64,000 bases of DNA from Demequina lignilytica (lineage in GTDB: Bacteria; Actinomycetota; Actinomycetes; Actinomycetales; Demequinaceae), in contig NZ_JAUHPX010000004.1 in the NCBI RefSeq assembly GCF_030418305.1, positions 186,001 through 250,000 of the forward strand, written 5' to 3'. Below, piece by piece: positions 36,420-47,206 of this stretch. Every line of letters starts with the position of its first letter. Within the stretch, counting starts at the first letter, position 1. The position numbers and the translations under genes were made by a program. The notes under the pieces were generated by a model that saw nothing but the letters and a program-made list of their open reading frames with translations, was not told the DNA's origin and did no database searches.

Positions 36420-37928
36420 TCAGTCCTCCTGCGGCTTCACCAGGGGGAACAGGATGGTCTCGCGGATGCCCAGGCCGGTCAGCGCCATGAGCAGGCGGTC
36501 GATGCCCATGCCCATGCCGCCGCTCGGGGGCATCGCGTGCTCCATCGCGGTGAGGAAGTCCTCGTCGAGACGCATGGCCTCGTCGTCGCCCTGCGCCGCC
36601 ATGCGCGCCTGCTGCTCGAACCGCTCGCGCTGGATGACCGGGTCGACCAGCTCGGAGTAGCCCGTCGCGAGCTCGAAGCCGCGGACGTACAGGTCCCACT
36701 TCTCGACGATCCCGTCGATCGAGCGGTGGTCGCGCGTCAGCGGCGAGGTCTCGACCGGGAAGTCGCGGACGAACGTGGGCGCCGTCAGGGTGTCGCCGAC
36801 GTGGTGCTCCCACAGCTCCTCGACCAGCTTGCCGTGGTTGACGCGCTTGGGGTCCACCTTGAGTCCGGCCTTGTCGCAGAGCATCTCGAGGTGCTCGACG
36901 GGGGTGGTCGGCGTGATCTCCTCGCCGATCGCCTCCGACAGCGAGCCGTACATGGTGAGGTGAGCCCACTCGCCGCCGAGGTCGTACTCGGTGCCGTCGG
37001 CCAGCGTGACCACCTGGGTGCCGAACACGTCCTGCGCCGCACCCTGGACCAGGTCCTGCGTGAGCCGGCCGATGGTGGAGTAGTCGCCGTACGCCTCGTA
37101 CGCCTCGAGCATCGAGAACTCGGGCGAGTGCGAGGAGTCCGCGCCCTCGTTGCGGAAGTTGCGGTTGATCTCGAAGACCTTCTCGATGCCGCCGACCGCC
37201 GCGCGCTTGAGGAACAGCTCGGGCGCGATGCGCATGTAGAGGTCGATGTCGTAGGCGTTCATGTGGGTGATGAACGGGCGGGCCGCGGCGCCGCCGGGCT
37301 GGGTCTGCAGCATCGGCGTCTCGACCTCGATGAAGCCGCGGGAGTGCAGGCTGTCGCGCAGGCTGCGCACCATGGTCGCGCGGTGGCGGACCGTGTCGCG
37401 CGCGAGCGGGCGGGCGATCAGGTCGACGTAGCGCTGGCGGACGCGCGACTCCTCGGACAGCTCCTTGTGCAGCACCGGCAGCGGGCGCAGCGCCTTGGAG
37501 GCGATGGCCCACTCGGTGGCGAACACCGAGACCTCGCCGCGGCGCGACTTGATCGCGCGGCCCTTGGCGAACAGGTGGTCGCCCAGGTCGACGTCGGCCT
37601 TGAAGGCCGCGAGGGAGTCCTCGCCCACCTCGGCGAGGCTCAGCATGATCTGCAGGCGCTCGCCGGTGCCGTCCTGGATGGACGCGAAGCAGAGCTTGCC
37701 GGTGTTGCGGATGAACACCACGCGACCGGCGACGCCGACCACGTCCTGGGTCTCCTCGCCGTCCTCGAGACCCGTGTAGGCCGCCTTGACGTCCGCGATC
37801 TCGTGGGTGCGGTCGACGGAGACGGGGTACGCCTCGCCGCCGTCCGCGATGATGCGGTCGCGCTTCTCGCGGCGCACGCGCATCTGCTCGGGAACGTCGG
37901 ACTCGTGGATCTCGGGGGTCTCGCTCAC
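36420..37928 (-). CDS. lysS: Lysyl-tRNA synthetase, class II
   Basis: 502 residues. OB-fold anticodon domain (about 55-150: [20 protein letters not shown]), then the class II core with motif 2 [18 protein letters not shown] and motif 3 [13 protein letters not shown]. The GTG at 37928 is used: TAGACT lies 7 nt upstream, indicating a leaderless start; the longer frame is not needed. Confidence 0.95.
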   Translation of the reverse strand: MSETPEIHESDVPEQMRVRREKRDRIIADGGEAYPVSVDRTHEIADVKAAYTGLEDGEETQDVVGVAGRVVFIRNTGKLCFASIQDGTGERLQIMLSLAEVGEDSLAAFKADVDLGDHLFAKGRAIKSRRGEVSVFATEWAIASKALRPLPVLHKELSEESRVRQRYVDLIARPLARDTVRHRATMVRSLRDSLHSRGFIEVETPMLQTQPGGAAARPFITHMNAYDIDLYMRIAPELFLKRAAVGGIEKVFEINRNFRNEGADSSHSPEFSMLEAYEAYGDYSTIGRLTQDLVQGAAQDVFGTQVVTLADGTEYDLGGEWAHLTMYGSLSEAIGEEITPTTPVEHLEMLCDKAGLKVDPKRVNHGKLVEELWEHHVGDTLTAPTFVRDFPVETSPLTRDHRSIDGIVEKWDLYVRGFELATGYSELVDPVIQRERFEQQARMAAQGDDEAMRLDEDFLTAMEHAMPPSGGMGMGIDRLLMALTGLGIRETILFPLVKPQED

Positions 37929-37986
37929 GCGGAGAAGTCTAACGGCGCTCGTACGGGACCGGCCCCTCGCCCCCACCACCCCCGCC

Positions 37987-38141
37987 GGGACACTCAGTCC
38001 TCATTCTGCAGACACAACCTGGCTGCCGGGCCAGTCAGTCCTCTTCGGGCGCCGCGGCCTTCCCGACGCGGCCGAGCGCGCGATGAGGACTCAGCGTCCC
38101 GGGAGAGCCAGATCAGCCCAGAAATGAGGACTGAGTGTCCC
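37987..38141. repeat. Family A intergenic element, complete (A4)
   Basis: Forward cores at 37987 and 38028, reverse cores at 38083-38100 and 38124-38141. Spacing is 41 bp on both sides, with a 37-bp centre. It lies between the lysS start and the nadC stop. Confidence 0.92.
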
Positions 38142-38197
38142 GACAGGCGGGGTGGGGGCGGCGGCTGAGGTGGGGGGCGGGGCGACGATGCGCGGGG

Positions 38198-39469
<1,272 letters not shown>

Positions 39470-39528
39470 GCGGCCTGGGCTAGCCTCGGAAGAGTCCCCG
39501 TCGGAATGGTCAGGACCTAGGTCGGAAT

Positions 39529-39544
39529 ATACCCCCGGGGGTAT
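39529..39544 (+). promoter_or_regulatory. CsoR/CstR-type operator 2, perfect palindrome
   Basis: ATACCCCCGGGGGTAT, a perfect 16-bp palindrome, 40 bp upstream of the CoADR-rhodanese ATG and downstream of the regulator stop. The second gene thus has its own regulated promoter. Confidence 0.85.
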
Positions 39545-39584
39545 CTGTTACTGTGGGTCCATACCTTGATGGAAGGACCCTCAC

Positions 39585-41267
39585 ATGCGCATCCTCGTGA
39601 TCGGTGGAGTCGCCGGCGGCATGAGCGCCGCGGCCCGTGCCCGCAGGCTCGATGAGCACGCGGAGATCATCGTCTTCGAGAAGGGGAAGTACGTCTCCTT
39701 CGCCAACTGCGGCCTCCCGTACCACGTGGGCGGCGAGATCGAGCAGGACTCCTACCTGCTGCTGCACACCCCCGACTCGCTGAAGGCGGAGCTGGACCTC
39801 GACGTCCGCACCGAGCACGAGGTCATCTCGATCGACCGGGACGCGCAGTCCGTGCTGGTCGCCACCCCGGAGGGCACCGAGACCTTCGAGTACGACGCGC
39901 TGGTGCTCTCCCCCGGCGCCGACGCGATCGTGCCCCCGATCGAGGGCATGGACCTGCCCGAGGTCACCCACCTGCGCACCGTCGACCAGGCGCGCTCCCT
40001 CGCGGTCCGCGCCGCCGACGCCCGCCGCGCCGTGGTCATGGGCGCCGGCTTCATCGGCCTGGAGACCGCCGAGGCGCTGCGGCACCGCGGCCTCGAGGTG
40101 ACCGTGGTCGAGCTTGCGCCGCAGGTGCTGCCGCCGCTCGCCCCCGAGATGTCCTCCCTGGTGGAGAAGGAGCTGCGCGCCCACGGCGTGGACGTGCGCA
40201 CCGGCGTGGCCGCCGTTGGCGTGGTGAAGGACCCCGCCCACGAGGGTGTGACCGTGAACCTGGACGACGGCGGCGCGATCGGCGCCGACATCGTCGTGGT
40301 GTCGGTCGGCGTGCGCCCGTCGTCCGCCCTCGCGAGCGAGGCCGGCCTCGAGGTCGACGGGCGCGGCGCGATCGTGGTCGACGACCAGCAGCGCACCACC
40401 GACCCGCACATCTGGGCCGCCGGCGATGCGATCGCCGTCCGCCACGGCGTCACCGGCCAGGTGGGTCCCGTCCCGCTCGCGGGCCCCGCGAACCGCCAGG
40501 GCCGTCGCGCCGCGGACTCGATCATGGGCCGCATCGACAAGGCGCAGCCGGTGCTCGGCACCGCGATCGTCCGCGTGTTCGGCGAGACCGCCGCGATGAC
40601 CGGCGCCTCCCCGCGCATGCTCGACATGGCGGGCATCGACTACTTCGTGGTCCACACCCACCCGGCGAACCACGCCGGCTACTACCCCGGCTCGCAGGTG
40701 CTGCACCTCATGGGCGTCTTCTCGCCCGAGGGCAAGCTCCTGGGTGCGCAGGCCGTGGGCCCGGACGGCGCCGACAAGCGCATCGACGTTCTCGCCACCG
40801 CCCTGCGCGCGGGCATGGACGCCGACGACATCGCCGAGCTCGAGCTCGCCTACGCCCCGCCGTTCGGCTCCGCGAAGGACCCGGTCAATATGCTCGGCTT
40901 CCTCGCGCAGAACGTGGTCAACGGCACCACCCGCACGTGGTCGGCGAAGGACCTGGAGTGGGCCCGCGACAGCGCGCTGATCCTCGACGTCCGCTCGGAG
41001 CGCGAGTACGCCATGGGCCACCTGCCCGAGGCGCTCAACCTTCCGCACACCCACATCCGTGAGTACATCGAGGGCGTCAAGCAGATCGCGGCGGGCCGCC
41101 CGGTCCGCGTGCTGTGCGCCTCCGGCGTGCGCTCCTACTACGCGCACCGCGTGCTGGCGCAGCACGGCCTGGACTCCGCGACGCTCGACGGCGGCATGTT
41201 CACGCTGGTCGAGTCGGTGCCCGGCCTCGAGCTGGTGCACGGCACGGCGCAGCCGGCGAACGCCTGA
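39585..41267 (+). CDS. CoA-disulfide/persulfide reductase with C-terminal rhodanese domain
   Basis: 560 residues. FAD/NAD(P)H pyridine nucleotide-disulfide oxidoreductase (1-450) with GGVAGGMSAAARARR, the single active Cys in SFANCGLPY (C42, CoADR class), and a second nucleotide fold VVMGAGFIGLETAEAL. The C-terminal rhodanese domain (about 465-550) has the loop LCASGVRS with C511. CoADR-Rhod enzymes reduce CoA persulfide or disulfide and move sulfane sulfur. Expected to be induced through operator 2 when the CstR-like regulator is persulfidated. Confidence 0.92.
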   Translation: MRILVIGGVAGGMSAAARARRLDEHAEIIVFEKGKYVSFANCGLPYHVGGEIEQDSYLLLHTPDSLKAELDLDVRTEHEVISIDRDAQSVLVATPEGTETFEYDALVLSPGADAIVPPIEGMDLPEVTHLRTVDQARSLAVRAADARRAVVMGAGFIGLETAEALRHRGLEVTVVELAPQVLPPLAPEMSSLVEKELRAHGVDVRTGVAAVGVVKDPAHEGVTVNLDDGGAIGADIVVVSVGVRPSSALASEAGLEVDGRGAIVVDDQQRTTDPHIWAAGDAIAVRHGVTGQVGPVPLAGPANRQGRRAADSIMGRIDKAQPVLGTAIVRVFGETAAMTGASPRMLDMAGIDYFVVHTHPANHAGYYPGSQVLHLMGVFSPEGKLLGAQAVGPDGADKRIDVLATALRAGMDADDIAELELAYAPPFGSAKDPVNMLGFLAQNVVNGTTRTWSAKDLEWARDSALILDVRSEREYAMGHLPEALNLPHTHIREYIEGVKQIAAGRPVRVLCASGVRSYYAHRVLAQHGLDSATLDGGMFTLVESVPGLELVHGTAQPANA

Positions 41268-41284
41268 GGCGTTCGACCGCACGG

Positions 41285-41320
41285 CCCCCGCATCGTCCCG
41301 CTGAGGGGACGATGCGGGGG
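41285..41320. terminator. Convergent terminator containing inverted GGACGATGCG
   Basis: Perfect 15-bp stem CCCCCGCATCGTCCC / GGGACGATGCGGGGG with a 6-nt loop, between convergent CoADR-rhodanese and nadB. Both arms contain the exact 10-mer. Confidence 0.85.
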
Positions 41321-41336
41321 TCGCCTGCGTCCGGGA

Positions 41337-43031
41337 CTAGCCGCCGATCTCCAGCGGCGCCCGCATGAACTCCATCCGCCCGTCCGGGTCGAGCCGCGCC
41401 GCGAGGCGCACCGCCCACTCGGGATCGGTCTGCGGGTAGTCGGACCGCTGGTGGCCGCCGCGCGACTCCTCGCGCAGCAGCGCCGCCTCGCAGAGCACGG
41501 ACGCCGTGGCGACGATGTTGGTCGTCTCCCACTCGGCCGTCTGCGGGACCACGGTCGACACGGGGTCCGTGTGGAAGCGCTGCCGGATGCGCGCGAGGCG
41601 CGCCACCGCATCGTCCAACCCGTCGCCGTCGCGCATGGGCCCCGCGCCCTCGTGGGCGATGGCCTGCACCCGCGTCCGCATGGTCGCCGGGACCAGCGCG
41701 GAGTCGCCGCGGCGCTCCTCGGGCTCGAGCTGGCGCAGGACGCCGTCGGCGATGAGGGACGATGCGTCGCGCGCCGCGCGGCGTCCGAAGACCGTGCCCT
41801 CGAGCAGGGAGTTCGAGGCGAGCCGGTTCGCGCCGTGGACGCCCGTGCAGGCCGCCTCGCCGATCGCGTACAGCCCGCGCTGCGTCGAGCGCCCGTGCAG
41901 GTCCGCCATGATGCCGCCCGAGTGGAAGTGCTGCGCGGGGGCGACCGGGATGAGGTCGTGCGCCATGTCGATGCCGTGCTCGGCCAGCGAGGCCCAGATG
42001 CTGGGGAAGCGCTGCTCGAGGAACGCGGCGTCGAGGTGGCGGCAGTCGAGGAAGACCGAGTCGGACTCCTCCTCGCGCATCACCTCGACGATGGTCCGGC
42101 TCACCACGTCGCGGGGTGCCAGCTCCGCCATCTCGTGCCGTCCGACCATGAAGCGCTCGCCCGCGCCGTTGAGCAGGTAGGCGCCCTCGCCGCGGACGGC
42201 CTCGGAGATCAGGGGCAGCTGGCCGCGCGCGTTCGCCCCCTGCCACAGCACGGTCGGGTGGAACTGGACGTACTCGACGTCGGCGACCGCGGCCCCGGCA
42301 CGCAGCCCGACCGCGAGCCCGTCGCCCGTCGCCGACGCGGGGTTGGTCGAGGAGCGGAACACCTGGCCGATCCCGCCCGTCGCGATGATGACCGCCTTCG
42401 CGAGCGCCGCGCCGACGCCGTCGCGCTGCCCCTCGCCGATGATGTGCAGGGTCGCGCCGCAGACCGGGCCGGGCCGCCCCTCCGCGTCGGGCGCGCCGGT
42501 CAGCAGGTCGACCACCATGGCGTGCTCGATGACCTCGATGCCCGGGTCGTTGCGGATCGCGTCGAGCTGCTCGATGAGCGCGCGCGAGATCTCGGCGCCG
42601 GTCGCGTCGCCGCCGGCGTGGGCGATCCGGTCCCGGTGGTGGCCGCCCTCGCGGGTGAGGGTGAGGTCGCCGTCGGGCCCGAGGTCGAACTGCGTGCCGC
42701 GGCGGACCAGCTTGCGGACCGAATGCGGCCCCTCCGTCACCAGCACCCGGACGGCCTCCTCGGAGCACAGGCCGGCGCCGGCGACCAGGGTGTCCTCGAG
42801 GTGCTCGTCGGGGGTGTCCTCGGGGTCCATCGCGGCCGCGATGCCGCCCTGGGCCCACACCGTGCTGCCGGAGCTCAGGACGCCTTTGGTGACCAGCAGG
42901 ACGCGGTCGACCTTCTCCCTCAGGTCCAGCACCGTGGTGAGCCCGGCGATGCCGGAGCCGACCACGATCACGTCGGTCTCGATGGTCCAGCCGGGCTGGG
43001 GCGCGGCGAGCTGCCGCACGAACGCAGTCAT
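41337..43031 (-). CDS. nadB: L-aspartate oxidase
   Basis: First step of de novo NAD synthesis (aspartate to iminoaspartate), 564 residues. FAD motif VVGSGIAGLTTVLDL, substrate-site segments THREGGHH-like (TREGGHHRDRIAHAGGDATG) and HFHSGGI, and the C-terminal helical domain are all present. TAGCCT lies 6 nt before the ATG. Two GGACGATGCG copies occur in the gene (41607 reverse, 41757 forward). nadA is absent locally. Confidence 0.95.
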   Translation of the reverse strand: MTAFVRQLAAPQPGWTIETDVIVVGSGIAGLTTVLDLREKVDRVLLVTKGVLSSGSTVWAQGGIAAAMDPEDTPDEHLEDTLVAGAGLCSEEAVRVLVTEGPHSVRKLVRRGTQFDLGPDGDLTLTREGGHHRDRIAHAGGDATGAEISRALIEQLDAIRNDPGIEVIEHAMVVDLLTGAPDAEGRPGPVCGATLHIIGEGQRDGVGAALAKAVIIATGGIGQVFRSSTNPASATGDGLAVGLRAGAAVADVEYVQFHPTVLWQGANARGQLPLISEAVRGEGAYLLNGAGERFMVGRHEMAELAPRDVVSRTIVEVMREEESDSVFLDCRHLDAAFLEQRFPSIWASLAEHGIDMAHDLIPVAPAQHFHSGGIMADLHGRSTQRGLYAIGEAACTGVHGANRLASNSLLEGTVFGRRAARDASSLIADGVLRQLEPEERRGDSALVPATMRTRVQAIAHEGAGPMRDGDGLDDAVARLARIRQRFHTDPVSTVVPQTAEWETTNIVATASVLCEAALLREESRGGHQRSDYPQTDPEWAVRLAARLDPDGRMEFMRAPLEIGG

Positions 43032-43060
43032 GAGGTCAGGCTACCCGCGGCGGCTCCTCC

Positions 43061-43157
43061 AGATTGCTGCGCACGGATTCGCCGGCGACACCCCGACCAT
43101 GAGGGACGATGCGGGGGTCGCCGCCGGCGTGTCGCAATCAGATCCGTGCGGAGCAAC
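43061..43157. repeat. Family B 97-bp palindromic element (B2)
   Basis: Starts AGATTGCTGCGCACGGATT and ends AGATCCGTGCGGAGCAAC, so the outer arms are inverted copies. Inner arms (GCGACAC / GTGTCGC) are also inverted, and the centre contains an exact GGGACGATGCGGGG. Lies between the nadB start and the panC stop. Confidence 0.92.
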
Positions 43158-43188
43158 GTAGCGAGGAAGGCGGCGGGCCGCCAGGCGC

Positions 43189-44079
43189 TCAGGCCTCCGC
43201 CGGGGCCTCCGGCAGCACCGGCCCGATCCGCGTCACCACGTTGTCGATCAGCCGGGTCGCGCCCACCTGCGCGGCGACGGCCACCACGGCCTCGCCCACG
43301 TACCCGGGCTCGAGCTCCGCCGCCGTCACGGGGTCGAGCGCGGCCAGGTAGTCGACCTCGACCTGAGGCACCTCGGACAGCGTGTGCCGGCCCGCGGCGA
43401 GCACGGCCTCGAGCGGCCGCCCGGCTCGCGCGGCACCGTCGGCGGCCTGCAGCGCCCGGTGCAGCACCAGGGCGCGGGTGCGCTCGACGGGCGACAGGAA
43501 CACGTTGCGCGAGGACAGCGCGAGGCCGTCCGCGTCGCGCACGGTCGGGACGGGCACGATCCGGGTGGCGATCGACAGGTCCCTCACCAGCGCGCGCACC
43601 GCGATCACCTGCTGCGCGTCCTTCTGCCCGAAGAACGCCAGGTCCGGCTGCGTGAGGTTGAGCAGCTTGGTCACCACGGTGAGCACGCCGTCGAAGTGGC
43701 CGGGACGATGCGCGCCCTCGAGCACGTCGCCGATCGCGCCCGCGTGGACGGTCACCACGGGCGGCCCGCCGGGGTAGACCTCGTCGAGGGACGGGGCGAA
43801 CACCACGTCGACGCCCAGCGGCTCGAGCAGCGCGCAGTCGGCCTCGAGCGTGCGCGGGTAGCGCTCCAGGTCCTCGTCGTCCTCGAACTGGAGGGGGTTG
43901 ACGAAGATGGTGACGACCACCTCGTCGGCCGCCTCGCGGGCGGCGCGCACCAGCGCGAGGTGGCCCTCGTGAAGCGCGCCCATGGTCATGACGACCGCGC
44001 GCGACGCCCGGTCGCCCGAGCGCCGGCTCGGCCGGCTCGCGAGGCCGCGCAGCTCGCGCGCGGTGTGGACGATTCGCAT
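43189..44079 (-). CDS. panC: Pantothenate synthetase
   Basis: ATP-dependent ligation of pantoate and beta-alanine, 296 residues. MTMGALHEGHLALV is the HIGH-like motif; FFGQKDAQQ and LSSRNVFLS are the substrate and ATP motifs. The start shares one base with the stop of the DUF2520 gene (TGATG). A GGACGATGCG lies at 43703. Confidence 0.95.
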   Translation of the reverse strand: MRIVHTARELRGLASRPSRRSGDRASRAVVMTMGALHEGHLALVRAAREAADEVVVTIFVNPLQFEDDEDLERYPRTLEADCALLEPLGVDVVFAPSLDEVYPGGPPVVTVHAGAIGDVLEGAHRPGHFDGVLTVVTKLLNLTQPDLAFFGQKDAQQVIAVRALVRDLSIATRIVPVPTVRDADGLALSSRNVFLSPVERTRALVLHRALQAADGAARAGRPLEAVLAAGRHTLSEVPQVEVDYLAALDPVTAAELEPGYVGEAVVAVAAQVGATRLIDNVVTRIGPVLPEAPAEA

Positions 44080-44987
44080 CAGGGCTCTCCCAGGGTGGCG
44101 ATGAGGTCGGCGTACACGGCGGGCCCGATGCGCCCGCCGCGCAGCGCCAGGTCAGCGGTCGCGCGGGCCATCGCCCGGTACGCGAAGAGGGCTTCTGGCT
44201 GGTCCGCGAGCGCCTCGAGGTGCGAGGCCACGGTACCGGCATCACCACGCACCACGGGACCGGTGAGCGAGGCCACGGCGCCGGGGGCGTCCCGGAGCGC
44301 GCCGTCGACGGAGGCGTGCGTGAGCGGCGCGAGCACCCGGGACGGGTCCTCGATGCCGATCCTCGCGAGCATCGCGCTCGCCTGCGTCACGGCGGTCACC
44401 ACGTGGTTCGCGCCGTGGACCAGCGCCGCGTGGTAGACCGGCCGGTCCCACTCCTCGATCACCACGGGCTCGCCGCCCATCTCGACCACGAGGGCCTGGG
44501 CGATCGGCAGCATCCCGGGCGGCGCGGTCACGGCGAACACCGCGTCGGTGAGGCGAGCGAGGTCCAGCGATGTGCCGGAGAACGTCATGGCCGGGTGGAT
44601 CGCGAGCGGGACGATGCTGTGGCCGGCCGCCTCGGTCAGCACGGCGATGCCGTGGCGGCCCGCGGTGTGGACCACGAGCTGGCCGGGGCGCCAAGCCCCC
44701 ACCTTGGCGAGGCCCGCCGCGACGGGGGCGATCGCATCGTCCGGCACCGTGAGCAGCACCAGCTCGGCGGCCTTGACCGCCTCGTCCGGCGGCACGATCG
44801 CGACGCCCGGCAGCATCGCCTCGATGCGCGAGACGGACGCGTCCGAGACGCCGGTCGCGGCGACCACGTCGTGCCCCGCCTGGCGCAGTGCCGCCGCGAG
44901 CACGGCGCCGACGCGACCCGCGCCGACCACCGCGATGCGGAGACGCCCCGGACGCCGCGATGCGCCCGTGATGTCGGGTCCGTTCAC
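44079..44987 (-). CDS. Rossmann-fold/DUF2520 dehydrogenase, possible ketopantoate reductase
   Basis: 302 residues. N-terminal NAD(P)-binding motif IAVVGAGRVGAVLAAAL, conserved HTAGRHG and IHPAMTF segments, then the DUF2520 helical domain (AALVHGANHVVTAV). Start GTG overlapping the PH-protein stop (GTGA); the stop overlaps panC. Tight coupling to panC suggests a role in pantothenate synthesis, and no classical panE is visible here. The PanG-type alternative ketopantoate reductases are Rossmann proteins of this general kind, to my recollection, so that reaction is my leading hypothesis. Confidence 0.85.
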   Translation of the reverse strand: MNGPDITGASRRPGRLRIAVVGAGRVGAVLAAALRQAGHDVVAATGVSDASVSRIEAMLPGVAIVPPDEAVKAAELVLLTVPDDAIAPVAAGLAKVGAWRPGQLVVHTAGRHGIAVLTEAAGHSIVPLAIHPAMTFSGTSLDLARLTDAVFAVTAPPGMLPIAQALVVEMGGEPVVIEEWDRPVYHAALVHGANHVVTAVTQASAMLARIGIEDPSRVLAPLTHASVDGALRDAPGAVASLTGPVVRGDAGTVASHLEALADQPEALFAYRAMARATADLALRGGRIGPAVYADLIATLGEP

Positions 44988-46576
44988 AGCCCTACCGCCT
45001 CCCGCCACTGCTCAGGGGTCTGTCGCCGCCGACCCTCGCGGGCGCGCGCGGCCTGGGCGTCGAGCAGGGCCATCGCATCGTCCACGTCGAGGTGGGCGGC
45101 GACGGGCTTGACGGGCCCGGACGTGGAGTGGACGTCGACGTTCGCGAGGCTGAGCCCGCGCAGGAGCGGGCCCTGGCTGAGCCCGAGCGACTGGGTGCGC
45201 TCGTGGGGCACGACGTAGAGCTCGCGCTCCCAGCGGCCGCGGCGGATCAGCAGGGCGCGCTCGGTCGCGCGGACGCCGCGGAAGCGCCACTGCAGCGGGT
45301 CGACGCGCCGGGCCCGGTCGGGGCTGGTGAGGAAGCCGCCCTCGCCGCCGCGGCCGCTCATCGCGAGGCCCAGGGTGCCGGCGGGGTCGGGGTCGCCCAG
45401 GTCGGGCAGGATCAGCCACACCGCGGTCAGCGCCTCCTGTCGGGTCGCGACGGGGTGGAGGATCGAGACGGACTCCTGGTCGTCGCCGTAGCCCGCGACG
45501 TTGATGGAGATGCGCCACCAGTCCTTCGCGCGCCAGAACAGCGGCTGGTGCAGGCGGATCGCCTGGACACGGCCCGGCGGGACGGTCTGGCGCCGCGTCT
45601 CGGTGAGGCCGTGGCGCAACCGCAGACCGTCGTCGCTCACGCCGGCCGTGAAGTGGAAGCCGCCGTTGATCCGGGTCCAGAAGAAGCCGAGCAGACCGAA
45701 CAGCGCACCCACCGTGGCGAACAGCGAACCGCCGAGCGCCGCCAGCAGGGTGCCGACGAGGTCGTAGTCGAAGAAGAGCCAGGCGGTGAGGCCCAGGACG
45801 AGCACGATCGCCATGAACGCCGCGGGCCCCGACAGGATCGTCGAGAGCACCAGCCGGCCGATCGGCACCGTGTAGACGGGGCGTTCCTCGCTCGCCGCCA
45901 CCGCCGTGCGTGGAGCCTCGGTGCCCAGCAGGACCGCCTCGGGGTCGTTGAGCGCCTGCGCCCGGCCCGCGAGGTGGGAGGTGAGGTCGCGCAGGCGGGG
46001 CGAGCCGTCGGGGGCGGCCCCCGCCTCGTCCGGCGAGCCGTCCTCAGCCGCCGCAACGTCCCGCTCCGCGACGCCGGCCGCGAGGGCGAGGATCTCGTTG
46101 CGCAGCGCCTCGGCGTCCCCCAGGCGGAGGTAGCGCAGCTCGACGCCGGACTTGGTGCCGCCCGCGACCTGGACGTTGATCGCGGCGAAGCCGAAGACGC
46201 GTGCGAGCAGCGGCTGCACCACGTCGACGGCCTGGAGCCGGTCGAGGCGCGCCTGACGCTGCTGCTGGGTGATGATGCCCTGGCGGAGGTAGACCGCGTC
46301 GTCGCCGATCCGGTATTCGGTGCGCCGCCACTGCCAGATGCTCACGAGCATCGTGAGCGCGAAGCCCAGGATGGCCGCGACCAGGATCCAGACGAACGGG
46401 AAGCGGTCGGCCAGCGCGAACGCGTCGTCGAAACCGGTGCCGGCGATCAGGTCGGGCAGCCGCTGGTGGATGAAGTAGGCGAGCAGGATGCCGATCACCG
46501 CCCAGCCGCCCAGCAGGGGCGACACGGGGTGGACGCGGGTCCACTCGCGCGGGGCGCGGAAGGTCTGCTCGGTCAC
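44984..46576 (-). CDS. Large multi-spanning PH-domain (bPH2/YdbT-like) membrane protein
   Basis: 530 residues. Two N-terminal helices (about 17-40 and 58-82), a bPH2 domain (YRIGDDAVYLRQGIITQQQRQARLDRLQAVDV), a central block of two or three helices (about 245-305), a second bPH2 domain (GLRLRHGLTETRRQTVPPGRVQAIRL) and a third partial one (LLIRRGRWERELYVVPHERTQSLGL). Function of these bacterial PH membrane proteins is not settled. Follows the smaller PH gene by 13 bp. Confidence 0.85.
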   Translation of the reverse strand: MTEQTFRAPREWTRVHPVSPLLGGWAVIGILLAYFIHQRLPDLIAGTGFDDAFALADRFPFVWILVAAILGFALTMLVSIWQWRRTEYRIGDDAVYLRQGIITQQQRQARLDRLQAVDVVQPLLARVFGFAAINVQVAGGTKSGVELRYLRLGDAEALRNEILALAAGVAERDVAAAEDGSPDEAGAAPDGSPRLRDLTSHLAGRAQALNDPEAVLLGTEAPRTAVAASEERPVYTVPIGRLVLSTILSGPAAFMAIVLVLGLTAWLFFDYDLVGTLLAALGGSLFATVGALFGLLGFFWTRINGGFHFTAGVSDDGLRLRHGLTETRRQTVPPGRVQAIRLHQPLFWRAKDWWRISINVAGYGDDQESVSILHPVATRQEALTAVWLILPDLGDPDPAGTLGLAMSGRGGEGGFLTSPDRARRVDPLQWRFRGVRATERALLIRRGRWERELYVVPHERTQSLGLSQGPLLRGLSLANVDVHSTSGPVKPVAAHLDVDDAMALLDAQAARAREGRRRQTPEQWREAVGL

Positions 46577-46589
46577 GTCGCCTGCCCGA

Positions 46590-47072
46590 TCAGAGTCCCG
46601 CGAGGCGGGCCTCGCCCTTGGTGGTGAGGCGGTCGCGCAGGCGGGCGGCCTCCTCCGCGGGGACGCCCGAGATCGAGGCGTCGGACGCCGGCGACGCGGT
46701 GTGGAGCTGGAGGGTCGCGATGCCGAACGCGCGGTCGATGGGCCCGGCCTTCACGTCGACGAACTGCATGCGGCCGTAGGGCACCACCGTGACCCTGCGG
46801 AACATGCGGCCCTTCTTGACCATGAGGTCCTCGCTGCCCTCGGCCCACGCGTGCGCCGTGACCTGGCGGCGGATCACCACGGTGCCCCACGCCCCGAGGG
46901 CGAGCGCGACGACCGGGATCGCGAGCAGCGCGGCGAGGCCGCTGGCGAGGGCCGCGACCGCGCCGCCCACCGTGACCAGGCCGATGAAGATCCAGAACGG
47001 GATCAGGCGGGCGGGGATGAGGCGCGGGGACACGTAGGTCCACGGAACCTCGGCGTTCTCGTACCAGCTCAT
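46590..47072 (-). CDS. Small PH-domain (bPH2) membrane protein
   Basis: 160 residues: two membrane helices (about 25-70) then a bPH2 domain (DLMVKKGRMFRRVTVVPYGRMQFVDVKAGPIDRAFGIATLQLHTAS). CAGACT sits 7 nt before the ATG, so this gene probably begins a transcript that continues through the large PH gene, the DUF2520 gene and panC. Confidence 0.87.
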   Translation of the reverse strand: MSWYENAEVPWTYVSPRLIPARLIPFWIFIGLVTVGGAVAALASGLAALLAIPVVALALGAWGTVVIRRQVTAHAWAEGSEDLMVKKGRMFRRVTVVPYGRMQFVDVKAGPIDRAFGIATLQLHTASPASDASISGVPAEEAARLRDRLTTKGEARLAGL

Positions 47073-47114
47073 GGGGTCAAGTCTGCCAGGGCTCGCGCCC
47101 TTGGGTCGCTGAGC

Positions 47115-47162
47115 TCCCCGCAGGAGTCGACGATGCGCGGGGAAGGGCGGTGAGCTCCCCGT
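47115..47162 (-). repeat. Family C half element in reverse orientation (C3)
   Basis: Reverse motifs TCCCCGC at 47115 and TCCCCGT at 47156, exactly 41 bp apart, both in GAGCTCCCCG context. Immediately to the right are two tandem exact GGGACGATGCG sites (47178 and 47193, 15 bp apart). The element separates the DUF3180 stop from the PH gene. Confidence 0.85.
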
Positions 47163-47206
47163 GGCGAGCGTGGGCGGGGACGATGCGGGGCGGGACGATG
47201 CGGCGG

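Noticed and set aside
36177-38168. 663-residue frame opposite lysS
   Set aside because: Antisense shadow; the lysS frame contains all class II synthetase motifs.
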